64,000 nucleotides of DNA from an uncultured Lachnospiraceae bacterium (lineage in GTDB: Bacteria; Bacillota; Clostridia; Lachnospirales; Lachnospiraceae): contig CAJUHP010000005.1 of assembly GCA_910586125.1 (NCBI GenBank), positions 55,892 through 119,891 on the forward strand, given 5' to 3'. The notes below the pieces were generated by a model. It was not told where the DNA came from and did no database searches. It saw nothing but the letters and a program-made list of their open reading frames with translations. The position numbers were made by a program, and so were the translations under genes. This document shows positions 44,134-51,903 of this stretch, in pieces (the stretch's first letter is position 1; each line of letters starts with the position of its first letter).

Positions 44134-46038
44134 CTATGCCAGCAGTTCTCTCATGGCGGCTAACAGCCTCTCGTTCTCTTCCGGACGGCGCACGGCCAGA
44201 CGGATATACTCTCCATTCAGCCCCTGCTTGCCAGACAGGTCCTTAATCAAAATATTGTAGCCCGACAGCAGCGCCTCTGTCAGCCAGGCGGCACTGCGGT
44301 TTGGCACGGCGCATTTTCTTTTCGCCGGCGTTTTTTCTTCCGATTCCCGCTTCACGGCTTCTTCCAGCCGGCACATAACAAAATTTGCCTGACTCGGATA
44401 ACACACAAGCCCCGGTATCCGGCCAAGCCCCTCCGCAAATTCCTCCCGCGCACGGATGATTTTCTCCAGCGATCTGGCGTAATCGGCGCGGTATTTCTCG
44501 CAGATCTGCATATAAAACTCCCCGAAGGAGTTGATATTCCAGATCGACACATCCTTTTTTATCGCCTGAATCAGCTCTCTGTCCGCCCCGGCCGCCACCC
44601 CTAAGCGCAGGCCCGGCACACCGAAGGATTTAGAAATGCTTTTGATAATTAAAAGGCTCGGATAAGCGCACAGAATCTCTTCGGACAGAAAACTTCCGTC
44701 CTGCTCTTTTGCAAAATCTGCAAACGACTCGTCCAGAATCAGCCGGATTCCCCGCTTCTGCGCCCAGCCGGCCAGCCGGAGCAAGTCTTTTCTGGGAATG
44801 TAATTGCCTGACGGATTATCCGGATTGATCAGAGCCAAAATCTGAATGGCCTTGTCCTCAAAAAACGCCATGATATCCTGGGCAGAATAGGCGTAATCGC
44901 TGCCAAGACATGCGCCCGGCCTCTCTGTCTCCTGTTTTGCCGCGATCCCCGGAGTATACGCCACAACATCATCCGGCTTTCGGTTGGGATACTCTTCAAA
45001 GGTGGGCAGAATCACGCCCAGCTTTCCGGGAAGACGCTCTAAAATTGCCTTGATCAGCTCGGCCGCGCCGTTTCCCACCGCGATCTGTTCTTTTTTGAGT
45101 CCAAACTGTTTGGCCGCCAGAAGACTGTTGACTTCCATGCCGGAAGGATACGCGGTCAGAAGCGCCTCAAAATTATGCTTCATCTCCGCGATCATCTTCG
45201 GCCCTGGATAAAAGGGATTGACCAGATAACAGTAATCCAAAAGTCCCGGATATCTCCAGTACCCGCCGAAACGCCGCTGCATTTTTTTCAGGCGCTCCTG
45301 TCCCTCTGCAAACAGCGATTCCGCAATATCCAGATCCTGCTCGTCGTCAATCTCATACCAGCGCTCCCCCTCCAGACGGGCCGCTTTCAACACGGGCTTG
45401 TCCAGATAGGCGATCACCTTCAACACCTGTTCATAGTAGGCGTTGTGTCCCAGAGCGTGGCAGTATGCCTCTAAAAACGGGACATACAGGCTCTCGGAGA
45501 ATTCCCGCCCGAATTTATAAATATTCACTGTCTTATAGTATGAACCGGTTTTGTCAAAATCAAAATCCTTCTTGCCGGTAAAGCCGGTGATCGTATCCTC
45601 CTCGTCCAGCGTCACCACGGTCCCATCCATCCAGCTCTCGTAGCGGGCCACAAGAGCCAGGCTCGGATAGGGGTGTCTGACCAGACGCCAAAGAACCGAC
45701 TCTTCAAAGATCAGGTCCGACTCCAGCAAAAGAGTATCGTCCTCCAGCAGATATTCTCTGGCCAGATACAGTGAATAGATATTGTTGGTGCGGTCATAGA
45801 TCGAATTCTCCACATAGACGACCGGCGTATGAATATCCAGTCCGTCCACATAATCCCGAAGCTTCTGCCCCTGATAGCCCACGACCAAAACCACTCTTTT
45901 TAAAGACAGCTTATCCAATACGGCGAGCGCCCTTTCAATCAGAGTCACATTGCCCACCTGCACCATACATTTCGTGGCGTCGCGGGTCCGTTCCTTCAGC
46001 CGCTTTCCCATTCCGGCGGCCAGTATGATTGCCTGCAT
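44134..46038 (-). CDS. Cytidylyltransferase / PLP-dependent enzyme fusion
   Basis: 634 residues. Residues 1 to about 240 are a LicC-like nucleotidyltransferase: 'IILAAGMGKRLKERTRDATK' with the GxGxR loop and Lys23, 'LLLESDLIF' with metal ligand Asp108, and 'YEIDDEQDL'. Residues from about 260 form a HisC/CobD-like fold-type I PLP domain: 'NPDNPSGNY' (Asn408), 'LILDESFADF' (Asp436) and 'SISKSFGVPGLRLG' with Schiff-base Lys470, plus a late 'YIRLAVRR' anion site. Such PLP enzymes include phospho-amino-acid decarboxylases and aminotransferases giving ethanolamine- or serinol-phosphate, so CDP-amino-alcohol supply for LicD is proposed. An aminoethylphosphonate route is the alternative, but no PepM or Ppd gene is visible. 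AAGGA precedes the ATG, two bases after the HPr gene. Confidence 0.85.
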   Translation of the reverse strand: MQAIILAAGMGKRLKERTRDATKCMVQVGNVTLIERALAVLDKLSLKRVVLVVGYQGQKLRDYVDGLDIHTPVVYVENSIYDRTNNIYSLYLAREYLLEDDTLLLESDLIFEESVLWRLVRHPYPSLALVARYESWMDGTVVTLDEEDTITGFTGKKDFDFDKTGSYYKTVNIYKFGREFSESLYVPFLEAYCHALGHNAYYEQVLKVIAYLDKPVLKAARLEGERWYEIDDEQDLDIAESLFAEGQERLKKMQRRFGGYWRYPGLLDYCYLVNPFYPGPKMIAEMKHNFEALLTAYPSGMEVNSLLAAKQFGLKKEQIAVGNGAAELIKAILERLPGKLGVILPTFEEYPNRKPDDVVAYTPGIAAKQETERPGACLGSDYAYSAQDIMAFFEDKAIQILALINPDNPSGNYIPRKDLLRLAGWAQKRGIRLILDESFADFAKEQDGSFLSEEILCAYPSLLIIKSISKSFGVPGLRLGVAAGADRELIQAIKKDVSIWNINSFGEFYMQICEKYRADYARSLEKIIRAREEFAEGLGRIPGLVCYPSQANFVMCRLEEAVKRESEEKTPAKRKCAVPNRSAAWLTEALLSGYNILIKDLSGKQGLNGEYIRLAVRRPEENERLLAAMRELLA

Positions 46039-46040
46039 GA

Positions 46041-46313
46041 CTATTCGTCCTTCTCTCCAAAATCACTCCGGATCACGCCGATCATAGCGGCAAGCGCCTC
46101 CTTCTCGTCCGGTCCGTCGCAGATAAATTCAATCTCGTCCCCCGATTTCACACAGGCCGCCAGCACGCTCAACACGCTCTTGGCGTTGACATTCGTCGTG
46201 CGGAACTGAAATGTGACCGAGGATTTATATTTGATTGCCTCGTTGCAGAGCGTTCCTGCCGGTTTCAAGTGCAGACCCGTGCGGTTTGTTACCGTTACTT
46301 TCTCTCTTACCAT
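46041..46313 (-). CDS. HPr-family phosphocarrier protein, Arg17 replaced
   Basis: 90 residues, full HPr length. 'NRTGLHLKPAG' carries His15, the site phosphorylated by PTS enzyme I. 'NAKSVLSVLAACVKSGDEIE' carries Ser46, the HPr-kinase site that feeds carbon catabolite control in Firmicutes. Residue 17 is Lys where canonical HPr has Arg, and residue 16 is Leu instead of Ala. That suggests a specialised HPr rather than the general sugar-transport protein. No other PTS gene is near. It lies 73 bp after cdaR and two bases before the cytidylyltransferase fusion. The much longer upstream frame is antisense to cdaR and rejected. Confidence 0.88.
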   Translation of the reverse strand: MVREKVTVTNRTGLHLKPAGTLCNEAIKYKSSVTFQFRTTNVNAKSVLSVLAACVKSGDEIEFICDGPDEKEALAAMIGVIRSDFGEKDE

Positions 46314-46386
46314 AATGAATCCCTTCCTTTCCCCCAAACGTGTTCTATCATTGCGGTTTATTCTGCTGCCGCCTGCGGTTCCCCAT

Positions 46387-47853
46387 TCATCTCCCGGCAG
46401 CCGTCCCCCCGGTTGCGGCTGTCTCCTGCGCTCCTGTGGTCTGACCGGCTCCTGTCGTTTGGCCAGCCGCTGTATCTCCTGTACTCCCCGCTGTTTGACT
46501 CGCTCCCGTATTCGCACTGGATTCTCCGGAACCCGCCGTCTGGCTGGATTCTGTCGTTTCCCCTGCTGCGCCGGGCTGTGTCTGAGCCGGAATCTCTTCC
46601 ATACGAACCTGTGCCTCGCCGGCCCGGACCAGCGTAAAGGCATTGTCGAGCGTCACATTGACAACGGCTGTATTGACACCGGCCGCCATCCCTTCCAGGG
46701 AAATCCATGCCTCGATCTGGTCATCGGCCAGCATATTCAAATCCTCTTCCAAGCCTTCGATCACAACCTCCACGCTGTTTTGCAGCGTGTAATTCCATCC
46801 GTTTCGGCCGTCTTCCATGCGGATCTGTTCCGGCATCAACTGTCTGGTCTGCCGGATCAGCGGTTCCACCTGAAGCGTGATTGTCACCACGCTCTCGCTC
46901 TCCACCGTGACGCCCTCCGGCACATAGAGAGAGGTGTCAATCTCCAGCACCACATCCTCCTTGGCGCCTTCCAGATTTAACTCCTCCGCCGGGATCTCAA
47001 TCGAGGCAATCTCGGCCAGAAGCGCGCGCAGTCCGGCGATATGCACCGTCTGATTCGCTCCCTGCATTCCGGTGTAGCGGTATCCAGGCGCCACAGTTCC
47101 CACAGGAGCCGAGAAGCTTAAGCCGACCTCCTTTGTCTTAAGCAGCGGCACCACATATTCGATCTCCTCATGCCCGACGGAAAATTCATAGTCGTCATAG
47201 CTGCTGTAATCCAGACTCAGTTCCTTGCCTGCCACATCATAGAGCCTCAGCTTGGCTTTTCCCGCCGCTTCGCTGTTGAGCCCCTCCACATTGACCACGA
47301 TTCCCACCGAATGAATCTGTTCCATAACCGACTGGGGCGCTTTGATCTTTACGGTGCGCGGCGACATCTGGGCCTCGTCTCCCAAAATATATTCCTGCGC
47401 CGGCACCCCCTCCGTCTTCAGTTCCACCCAGTATGTCTTTTCTATGATATCCTCCAAAAGTACCGTCGCTGTGGCGGTCTTCCAGGTGATATCCGATTCC
47501 CGGATGGTATAAAGCTGCGATCCCAGCCACTCCACCTCGATATCTACCGCGCCGAAAGGTCCCATCTTGGCCAGATCAATGACAATCTTGAAATCGCCGC
47601 TGCGCACCTTGTTGGCGTCAGATTTCAGAACAGGGACCGAGATCACGACGCCCCGACTCTCCAGATTGTCTGCCAGCGAGTACGTCTTACCGCTGTCGAT
47701 CACCACGTCCTCATTGCGGTACTCCACATTGTAGACCGTCACGGTTCTGTTTTCCATCGGATGCGTCGCGTTGATGACAAACAACCACATAAACACCGCC
47801 AGAAGGAGCGAGAGCAGTTTCAGCCCCCAGTTATTCGTCAGCTTTTCCTTCAT
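46387..47853 (-). CDS. cdaR: CdaR (YbbR-domain) regulator of CdaA
   Basis: 488 residues. One N-terminal helix ('LKLLSLLLAVFMWLFVINAT') exports a chain of about four YbbR-like beta domains (about 40-420), and an Ala/Gly/Ser/Thr/Gln-rich tail of about 60 residues ends it. CdaR binds CdaA in the membrane and modulates c-di-AMP synthesis, and the gene order cdaA-cdaR is conserved in Firmicutes. It overlaps the cdaA end by 23 bp. The tail is longer and of lower complexity than in Bacillus CdaR and could span the wall. No glmM, the usual third gene, follows. Confidence 0.9.
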   Translation of the reverse strand: MKEKLTNNWGLKLLSLLLAVFMWLFVINATHPMENRTVTVYNVEYRNEDVVIDSGKTYSLADNLESRGVVISVPVLKSDANKVRSGDFKIVIDLAKMGPFGAVDIEVEWLGSQLYTIRESDITWKTATATVLLEDIIEKTYWVELKTEGVPAQEYILGDEAQMSPRTVKIKAPQSVMEQIHSVGIVVNVEGLNSEAAGKAKLRLYDVAGKELSLDYSSYDDYEFSVGHEEIEYVVPLLKTKEVGLSFSAPVGTVAPGYRYTGMQGANQTVHIAGLRALLAEIASIEIPAEELNLEGAKEDVVLEIDTSLYVPEGVTVESESVVTITLQVEPLIRQTRQLMPEQIRMEDGRNGWNYTLQNSVEVVIEGLEEDLNMLADDQIEAWISLEGMAAGVNTAVVNVTLDNAFTLVRAGEAQVRMEEIPAQTQPGAAGETTESSQTAGSGESSANTGASQTAGSTGDTAAGQTTGAGQTTGAQETAATGGTAAGR

Positions 47854-48718
47854 TCCTCTGCAGTCCTTTCAACAGTTTATGCCCTAGGCCACGATTTTCT
47901 TTTTCCTCTTCTTTCAGCTTCAGAAGTTCTGCCTTCAGCTCTTCGCTGGTGATATTTCTCAACAGACTCCCCCGCTGCGTCAGAGACACCGCTCCCGTCT
48001 CCTCCGACACAATCAGAGTCACGCTGTCTGTCGCCTCGCTGATGCCCAGTCCGGCCCGGTGCCTGGTCCCCAGTTCCTTGCTGATATCCTGGTTATCCGA
48101 CAGCGGCAGATAACAGGTAGCCGCCGTGATCCGGTTGCCCCGGACAATCACAGCCCCGTCATGCAGCGGCGTATTCTTTTCAAATATGTTCAGCAGAAGC
48201 TGGCTTGTCACCAGACCGTCCACCCGGATTCCGGTCCGCTCGTATTCCTTCAGAGGCGTATCCTGTTCGATGACAATCAGAGCGCCGGTCTTGACCTTTC
48301 CCATCTCAAAGCAGGCTTTTACCAGTTCTCCCGCGGTCTTTTCCGTAAAACGGTCCCCGCTTCTGCGATTCTTGGTATCGGAACCCAAGATAGGAATGAT
48401 CCCCCGCCGGCCCAGTTCCTCCAACGACCGGCGCAGCTCCGGCTGAAAGATAATCACCAGACCGATCAACCCCACCTGCGCCAACTGCCCGACCAGCCAG
48501 GTGATCGTATGCATCTCCATCAATTCCGCTAGCAGAATAAAGAAAGCCAGAACCACGATCCCTCTCACTGGCACCCAGGCTTTTGTCTCTTTGATCCAGC
48601 GCAGAATCCGGTATAGAAGAAAAGCGAGAATCAATACCTCCAGCACATCGGTCACACGAATGCTGGGCATTCTGGATATCTGCAGATATTTTTCAAAAAA
48701 CTCATTTAACGCTTCCAT
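47831..48718 (-). CDS. cdaA: Diadenylate cyclase CdaA
   Basis: 295 residues. Three N-terminal helices (about 22-95), then the DAC domain with 'LHDGAVIV' (Asp187-Gly188-Ala189) and 'GTRHRAGLG' (Arg219-His220-Arg221), the two catalytic motifs. The enzyme condenses two ATP to c-di-AMP, a second messenger controlling potassium and osmolyte uptake and wall stress. A highly charged tail follows. GGAGG precedes the ATG. It is the third gene of an apparent 14-gene operon that ends with surface-glycan genes. Confidence 0.95.
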   Translation of the reverse strand: MEALNEFFEKYLQISRMPSIRVTDVLEVLILAFLLYRILRWIKETKAWVPVRGIVVLAFFILLAELMEMHTITWLVGQLAQVGLIGLVIIFQPELRRSLEELGRRGIIPILGSDTKNRRSGDRFTEKTAGELVKACFEMGKVKTGALIVIEQDTPLKEYERTGIRVDGLVTSQLLLNIFEKNTPLHDGAVIVRGNRITAATCYLPLSDNQDISKELGTRHRAGLGISEATDSVTLIVSEETGAVSLTQRGSLLRNITSEELKAELLKLKEEEKENRGLGHKLLKGLQRNEGKADE

Positions 48719-48738
48719 CTTGCGCCGCCTCCAGCTTG

Positions 48739-49761
48739 TTAATAAATCCGATCCTTATTCAGATCCCGTACCTCTCCCATCTCGCTGTCCAAATCCACGG
48801 TCTCGGAAAGGCCCCTCTCCCGCCCCTTCTGATTGACCGCAAAGCGCTTTACTTCCCTCTGAGGCGGCGTTACAGTCAGTTTCGGAACGGCCTTCACATA
48901 ATAATAATAGTCGTCATCCTCAAACTGCACGTACTCCGTGCGGCTGTAATCCACAGAAAACAGGAAAAATTCCAGAATCAGCGCCAAGAGCGCTGACACC
49001 ACAATCCCGATTATCATAGCCGGCATGTCAACACGGCCCACCCCCATCATGGTACTGCCCGTCAGAATGACGGCAAGCTCCGCCACCGCTCCGGTTCCAA
49101 CGGCGATCTTCCAGCTATGGGGCACGGACAGACGATGGATGATATACACCAGAACGGTCGTGACGGCAAAAGCCAGAACCACCACCAGCATGGCCCGGTT
49201 CACCAGAATCTGGTCCACCATCAGTTGAAACCGCCCCAGCATCCCGCTGCTGTCCGATTCAATCAGCGCCGTGGCGTTCTGTTTGACGGCCAAGATCGTA
49301 TAATATACCACCACGCCGAAACTGACGGAGACCGCCGAGAGGGCTGTGCCGGCCAGCCCCACCACAAGAGGAGCCAAATACGGCAGCTTCATCCAGAACA
49401 AAAGCGGGACCACCACCAGCACCATACTGTCGCCGGGCTTAAAGATATAGTAGGCAAAAAACATGATCAAAAACAAAACCAGACATATAATGAACGTTTC
49501 CAGGGAAATCGCATAGATATGTCCCAGCATAAATACGGCGGCAAACATCACTACGGCTCCCACCGGAAGCAGAGAACACAAGAGAGCCACCACCAGAATA
49601 ACCGGAAGGCTGTTCATCCGGGTCATATAACCCAGCGTACTCTTTAACATCCAGAGCGCCAGAAACGCCAGCACAAACTTCAGCACCGGATTTATATATA
49701 TGTCATATTTTCCGTAAAATTCCTTACATTTTTCTTTTACCAGAAGTAATTTCATCATCAT
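48739..49761 (-). CDS. Conserved polytopic membrane protein upstream of cdaA
   Basis: 340 residues with about nine hydrophobic helices in the first 265 residues. A soluble acidic/aromatic tail with 'YVQFEDDDYYYYVKAVPKLT' follows. No family with known function was recognised. The tail's Asp/Tyr cluster is notable. The position directly upstream of cdaA, with an ATGA overlap to the preceding membrane protein, suggests a link to the c-di-AMP complex or wall homeostasis. The start at 49761 follows GAGGGA; the longer frame upstream is antisense-like and overlaps the previous gene. Confidence 0.75.
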   Translation of the reverse strand: MMMKLLLVKEKCKEFYGKYDIYINPVLKFVLAFLALWMLKSTLGYMTRMNSLPVILVVALLCSLLPVGAVVMFAAVFMLGHIYAISLETFIICLVLFLIMFFAYYIFKPGDSMVLVVVPLLFWMKLPYLAPLVVGLAGTALSAVSVSFGVVVYYTILAVKQNATALIESDSSGMLGRFQLMVDQILVNRAMLVVVLAFAVTTVLVYIIHRLSVPHSWKIAVGTGAVAELAVILTGSTMMGVGRVDMPAMIIGIVVSALLALILEFFLFSVDYSRTEYVQFEDDDYYYYVKAVPKLTVTPPQREVKRFAVNQKGRERGLSETVDLDSEMGEVRDLNKDRIY

Positions 49762-50171
49762 ATGGATCGTTCCCTCGCTGCTCCTTCCTCCTGATACATC
49801 TTTAATAATTTCCTCAGATTTCCCCGGTATCCCTTCATCCGCTTCTGCGCGCTGTGGTAGCGGACCGCGCATACGATCAGAGAAATCAGCAAAAAGCTTC
49901 CCATCGCCACCCCATACCAGAACAGCGCCTGTTCTCCCAGATGGATCAGATCGGCAATCGTTTTTTCCGTCATCAGAGATTCCGCATGATAGACCACCCA
50001 CATACAGGTCCCCAGGACAAAGGCCAGCGTCATGGAAACGGCAGATTTCAGCAGGCCGTAGAGGATATAATCGTTTTGAAAAAAGCGGGTGATATACAAA
50101 GCCTTGCGCCCCTCGTTCTTCTCAAAAATGGCAGCTCTGGTCATAATTTTCACTTTATTTGCCCGAATCAT
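49758..50171 (-). CDS. Small two-helix membrane protein, first gene of the cdaA operon
   Basis: 137 residues. Two transmembrane helices (about 38-60 and 84-104) separate a basic N-terminal segment from a basic C-terminal cytoplasmic tail ('RMKGYRGNLRKLLKMYQEEG'). The function is unknown. AAGGAG is placed well before the ATG. It shares a four-base overlap with the next membrane protein gene and is the promoter-proximal gene of the unit. Confidence 0.75.
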   Translation of the reverse strand: MIRANKVKIMTRAAIFEKNEGRKALYITRFFQNDYILYGLLKSAVSMTLAFVLGTCMWVVYHAESLMTEKTIADLIHLGEQALFWYGVAMGSFLLISLIVCAVRYHSAQKRMKGYRGNLRKLLKMYQEEGAARERSI

Positions 50172-50198
50172 ACGTGTTCTCCTTACATAGATGGTTTC

Positions 50199-50207
50199 AT
50201 TATAGCA
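50199..50207 (-). promoter_or_regulatory. Extended -10 promoter of the cdaA operon
   Basis: Reverse strand TGC-TATAAT (TATAAT at 50204-50199) about 30 bp before the first gene's ATG. The -35 region (TCGAAT at 50227-50222) is poor, which the TGn extension would compensate. The rest of the 317-bp gap to 50488 holds only the hairpin at 50407-50440 and no gene. Confidence 0.6.
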
Positions 50208-50406
50208 TAGCTCCTGGAAAAATTCGAGAAAATTCTATTATTTTTTTCTTTCATCCGGCAAAAGCTTCTGCTGCCCTCTGCCGCTTCCTGTCTCATTGAA
50301 GTATTATACCGGATTCTTCCGGAATTTTCCACCGTTTTTCACCGCCTGCCTGTTTTTCCGCAAAAACAGCCGGGTACATGGCAGAATTCTTTTCCTCTAT
50401 AAAGCA

Positions 50407-50440
50407 GGCGGCGCCAGCTAAAGATTTGGCTGGCGCCGCC
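50407..50440 (-). terminator. GC-rich hairpin after the M28 peptidase gene
   Basis: Perfect 12-bp arms GGCGGCGCCAGC and GCTGGCGCCGCC with a 10-nt loop. It lies about 50 bp downstream of the reverse-strand peptidase stop. The following T-tract is poor (TGCTTTAT), so termination efficiency is uncertain. Confidence 0.6.
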
Positions 50441-50488
50441 CATGTTTTGATGCGGCACAGGATATTCGCATGGGAATTTCCCGCCTGC

Positions 50489-51763
50489 TTATTTTGCCTC
50501 TTTTTCTTTCTCCTTCTCCTTTTCCCGGTGGAAATAGTTATCCAGCTCTTTTCTTGTATCCTCCGGCATTCCTTTCTTTACGGGAATCACTGCCGCATTC
50601 GCCACGTCCCCGATGATTTGAACCGCAAACGCCACGTTTCTGTCCATCGCCTTTTCGCTGAGCGCAGGAAGCAGGTCGTGGATGGTATGTAGCTCTGCCG
50701 TCGCCGTCTCCCGGCTCAGCCCCAGAGCCGGAATATCCTTGTCGCAGAAGGGAGCCGAATCACTGGAGTGAACGCCGTAACCGATGATCGCGGAATACCC
50801 GTTCATCTTACAATACTGCTCCACAAAGGTCTGCAGTTCCTTCTCCCCTGTGACGCAAATCTTATTGGCTCCCAGCGCCGTTCCGCACATGTCAAAGTTG
50901 AAACAGAACCCGATCTTGTCAAGCAGCTCCTGATTCTGCTCCACATACGCCTTGGAGCCCAGCAATCCCAGCTCCTCGCTGCCGCACCAGACAAACCGCA
51001 GCGTCCTCTTAGCGGGATGCGCTGCAAAATGCCTGAAAATCCCCAGAAGAGCCGCCGCTCCGGTGGCATTGTCCCAGGAGCCGGTCCCCACAGGAACCGA
51101 GTCAAAGTGGGCCGTGAGCACGATGCTGTCCTCTTTTTTCTCCGTTCCCTCAATCACAGCCAGCAAATTCCTGCTCTCCGATTCCGTTTCTTCCTGTTTC
51201 AGCGTAAGATGTATTTTCTCGACCTCTTCCTGAACGAGCCAGAGCGCGTCTGCCGCCGGAATCAAAAATCCCGGAATCACTCCTTCTCTGGTAAAATGCT
51301 CTCTCAATCTTCGGGAATACAGAGAGGCTTCCTCCGCCGAAAAATAGTATTTGCCCTGCATAACCAAAAACGCCGCCACTTTATGCTCTGCCAGACGTTT
51401 ATAAACCGCCTTGTCGGTGAGGCGGTTTAAAAGAACCGCTTTGCCTTCCAGATCCGGGGCGTTCGCAAAGTCAATCTCGGATGCTTCGTCCAGATAGACT
51501 AGATCACACTCTCTGTCAATATTACCCGACCGCAGAAATGCCGCACACACAATCTCCCGTCCGGCTGCGCTCACAGAACACTTCTCCACGGCTGCGTCAG
51601 GAATCTGGAAGGTCATGTATTCTCCCCGGAGCTCTTCCCGCCCCGTATCCTCAGCAATCTGATTGATTTCTCCCATGAGCCATTCGGCGGCTTTCTTCTC
51701 TTCTGCGCTTCCCCCCACCCGGACAAAGCTCAATTCCTTTACATAGTCCATCAGTTTTTTCAT
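50489..51763 (-). CDS. M28-family metallopeptidase
   Basis: 424 residues. A PA-like insert (about 90-200) sits inside a zinc peptidase fold. Metal and catalytic residues are visible in 'VLTAHFDSVPVGTGSWDNAT' (His, Asp, bridging Asp), 'VWCGSEELGLLGS' (Glu-Glu) and 'NFDMCG'. The His in 'ATAELHTIHD' is the last ligand. There is no signal peptide, so it is a cytoplasmic aminopeptidase-like enzyme. The C-terminus is a run of Lys-Glu. AAGGAG fixes the start at 51763. It is monocistronic with its own promoter. Confidence 0.88.
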   Translation of the reverse strand: MKKLMDYVKELSFVRVGGSAEEKKAAEWLMGEINQIAEDTGREELRGEYMTFQIPDAAVEKCSVSAAGREIVCAAFLRSGNIDRECDLVYLDEASEIDFANAPDLEGKAVLLNRLTDKAVYKRLAEHKVAAFLVMQGKYYFSAEEASLYSRRLREHFTREGVIPGFLIPAADALWLVQEEVEKIHLTLKQEETESESRNLLAVIEGTEKKEDSIVLTAHFDSVPVGTGSWDNATGAAALLGIFRHFAAHPAKRTLRFVWCGSEELGLLGSKAYVEQNQELLDKIGFCFNFDMCGTALGANKICVTGEKELQTFVEQYCKMNGYSAIIGYGVHSSDSAPFCDKDIPALGLSRETATAELHTIHDLLPALSEKAMDRNVAFAVQIIGDVANAAVIPVKKGMPEDTRKELDNYFHREKEKEKEKEAK

Positions 51764-51858
51764 TTTCTTCTCCTTCTCGGTTATCCCCGGCCAGCGCAAA
51801 AGAGCCGAAGCCGGCCCCTGCCGCTGTGCAGGAATTTTAACTATTTATAGACAGATCT

Positions 51859-51887
51859 ATTATACATAGCCTCACAGCAAATTGCAA
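51859..51887 (-). promoter_or_regulatory. Sigma-A promoter of the M28 peptidase gene
   Basis: Reverse strand TTGCAA (51887-51882), a 17-bp spacer and TATAAT (51864-51859), about 95 bp before the ATG. Confidence 0.65.
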
Positions 51888-51903
51888 CCAATACCCTGCC
51901 TCA

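Noticed and set aside
42780..44246. Open frame of 488 codons on the forward strand
   Set aside because: Antisense of the DPM1-like transferase and neighbouring ends; basic, low-hydrophobic composition typical of a shadow frame.
44134..46038. Assignment of the fusion as PntC (phosphonate cytidylyltransferase/transaminase)
   Set aside because: The PLP domain reads as HisC/CobD-like and no PepM or Ppd gene is in the window; kept only as an alternative.
46314..46643. 110-residue N-terminal extension of the HPr protein
   Set aside because: Antisense-like Arg/Gln-rich sequence from the cdaR low-complexity region; HPr proteins are about 88 residues.
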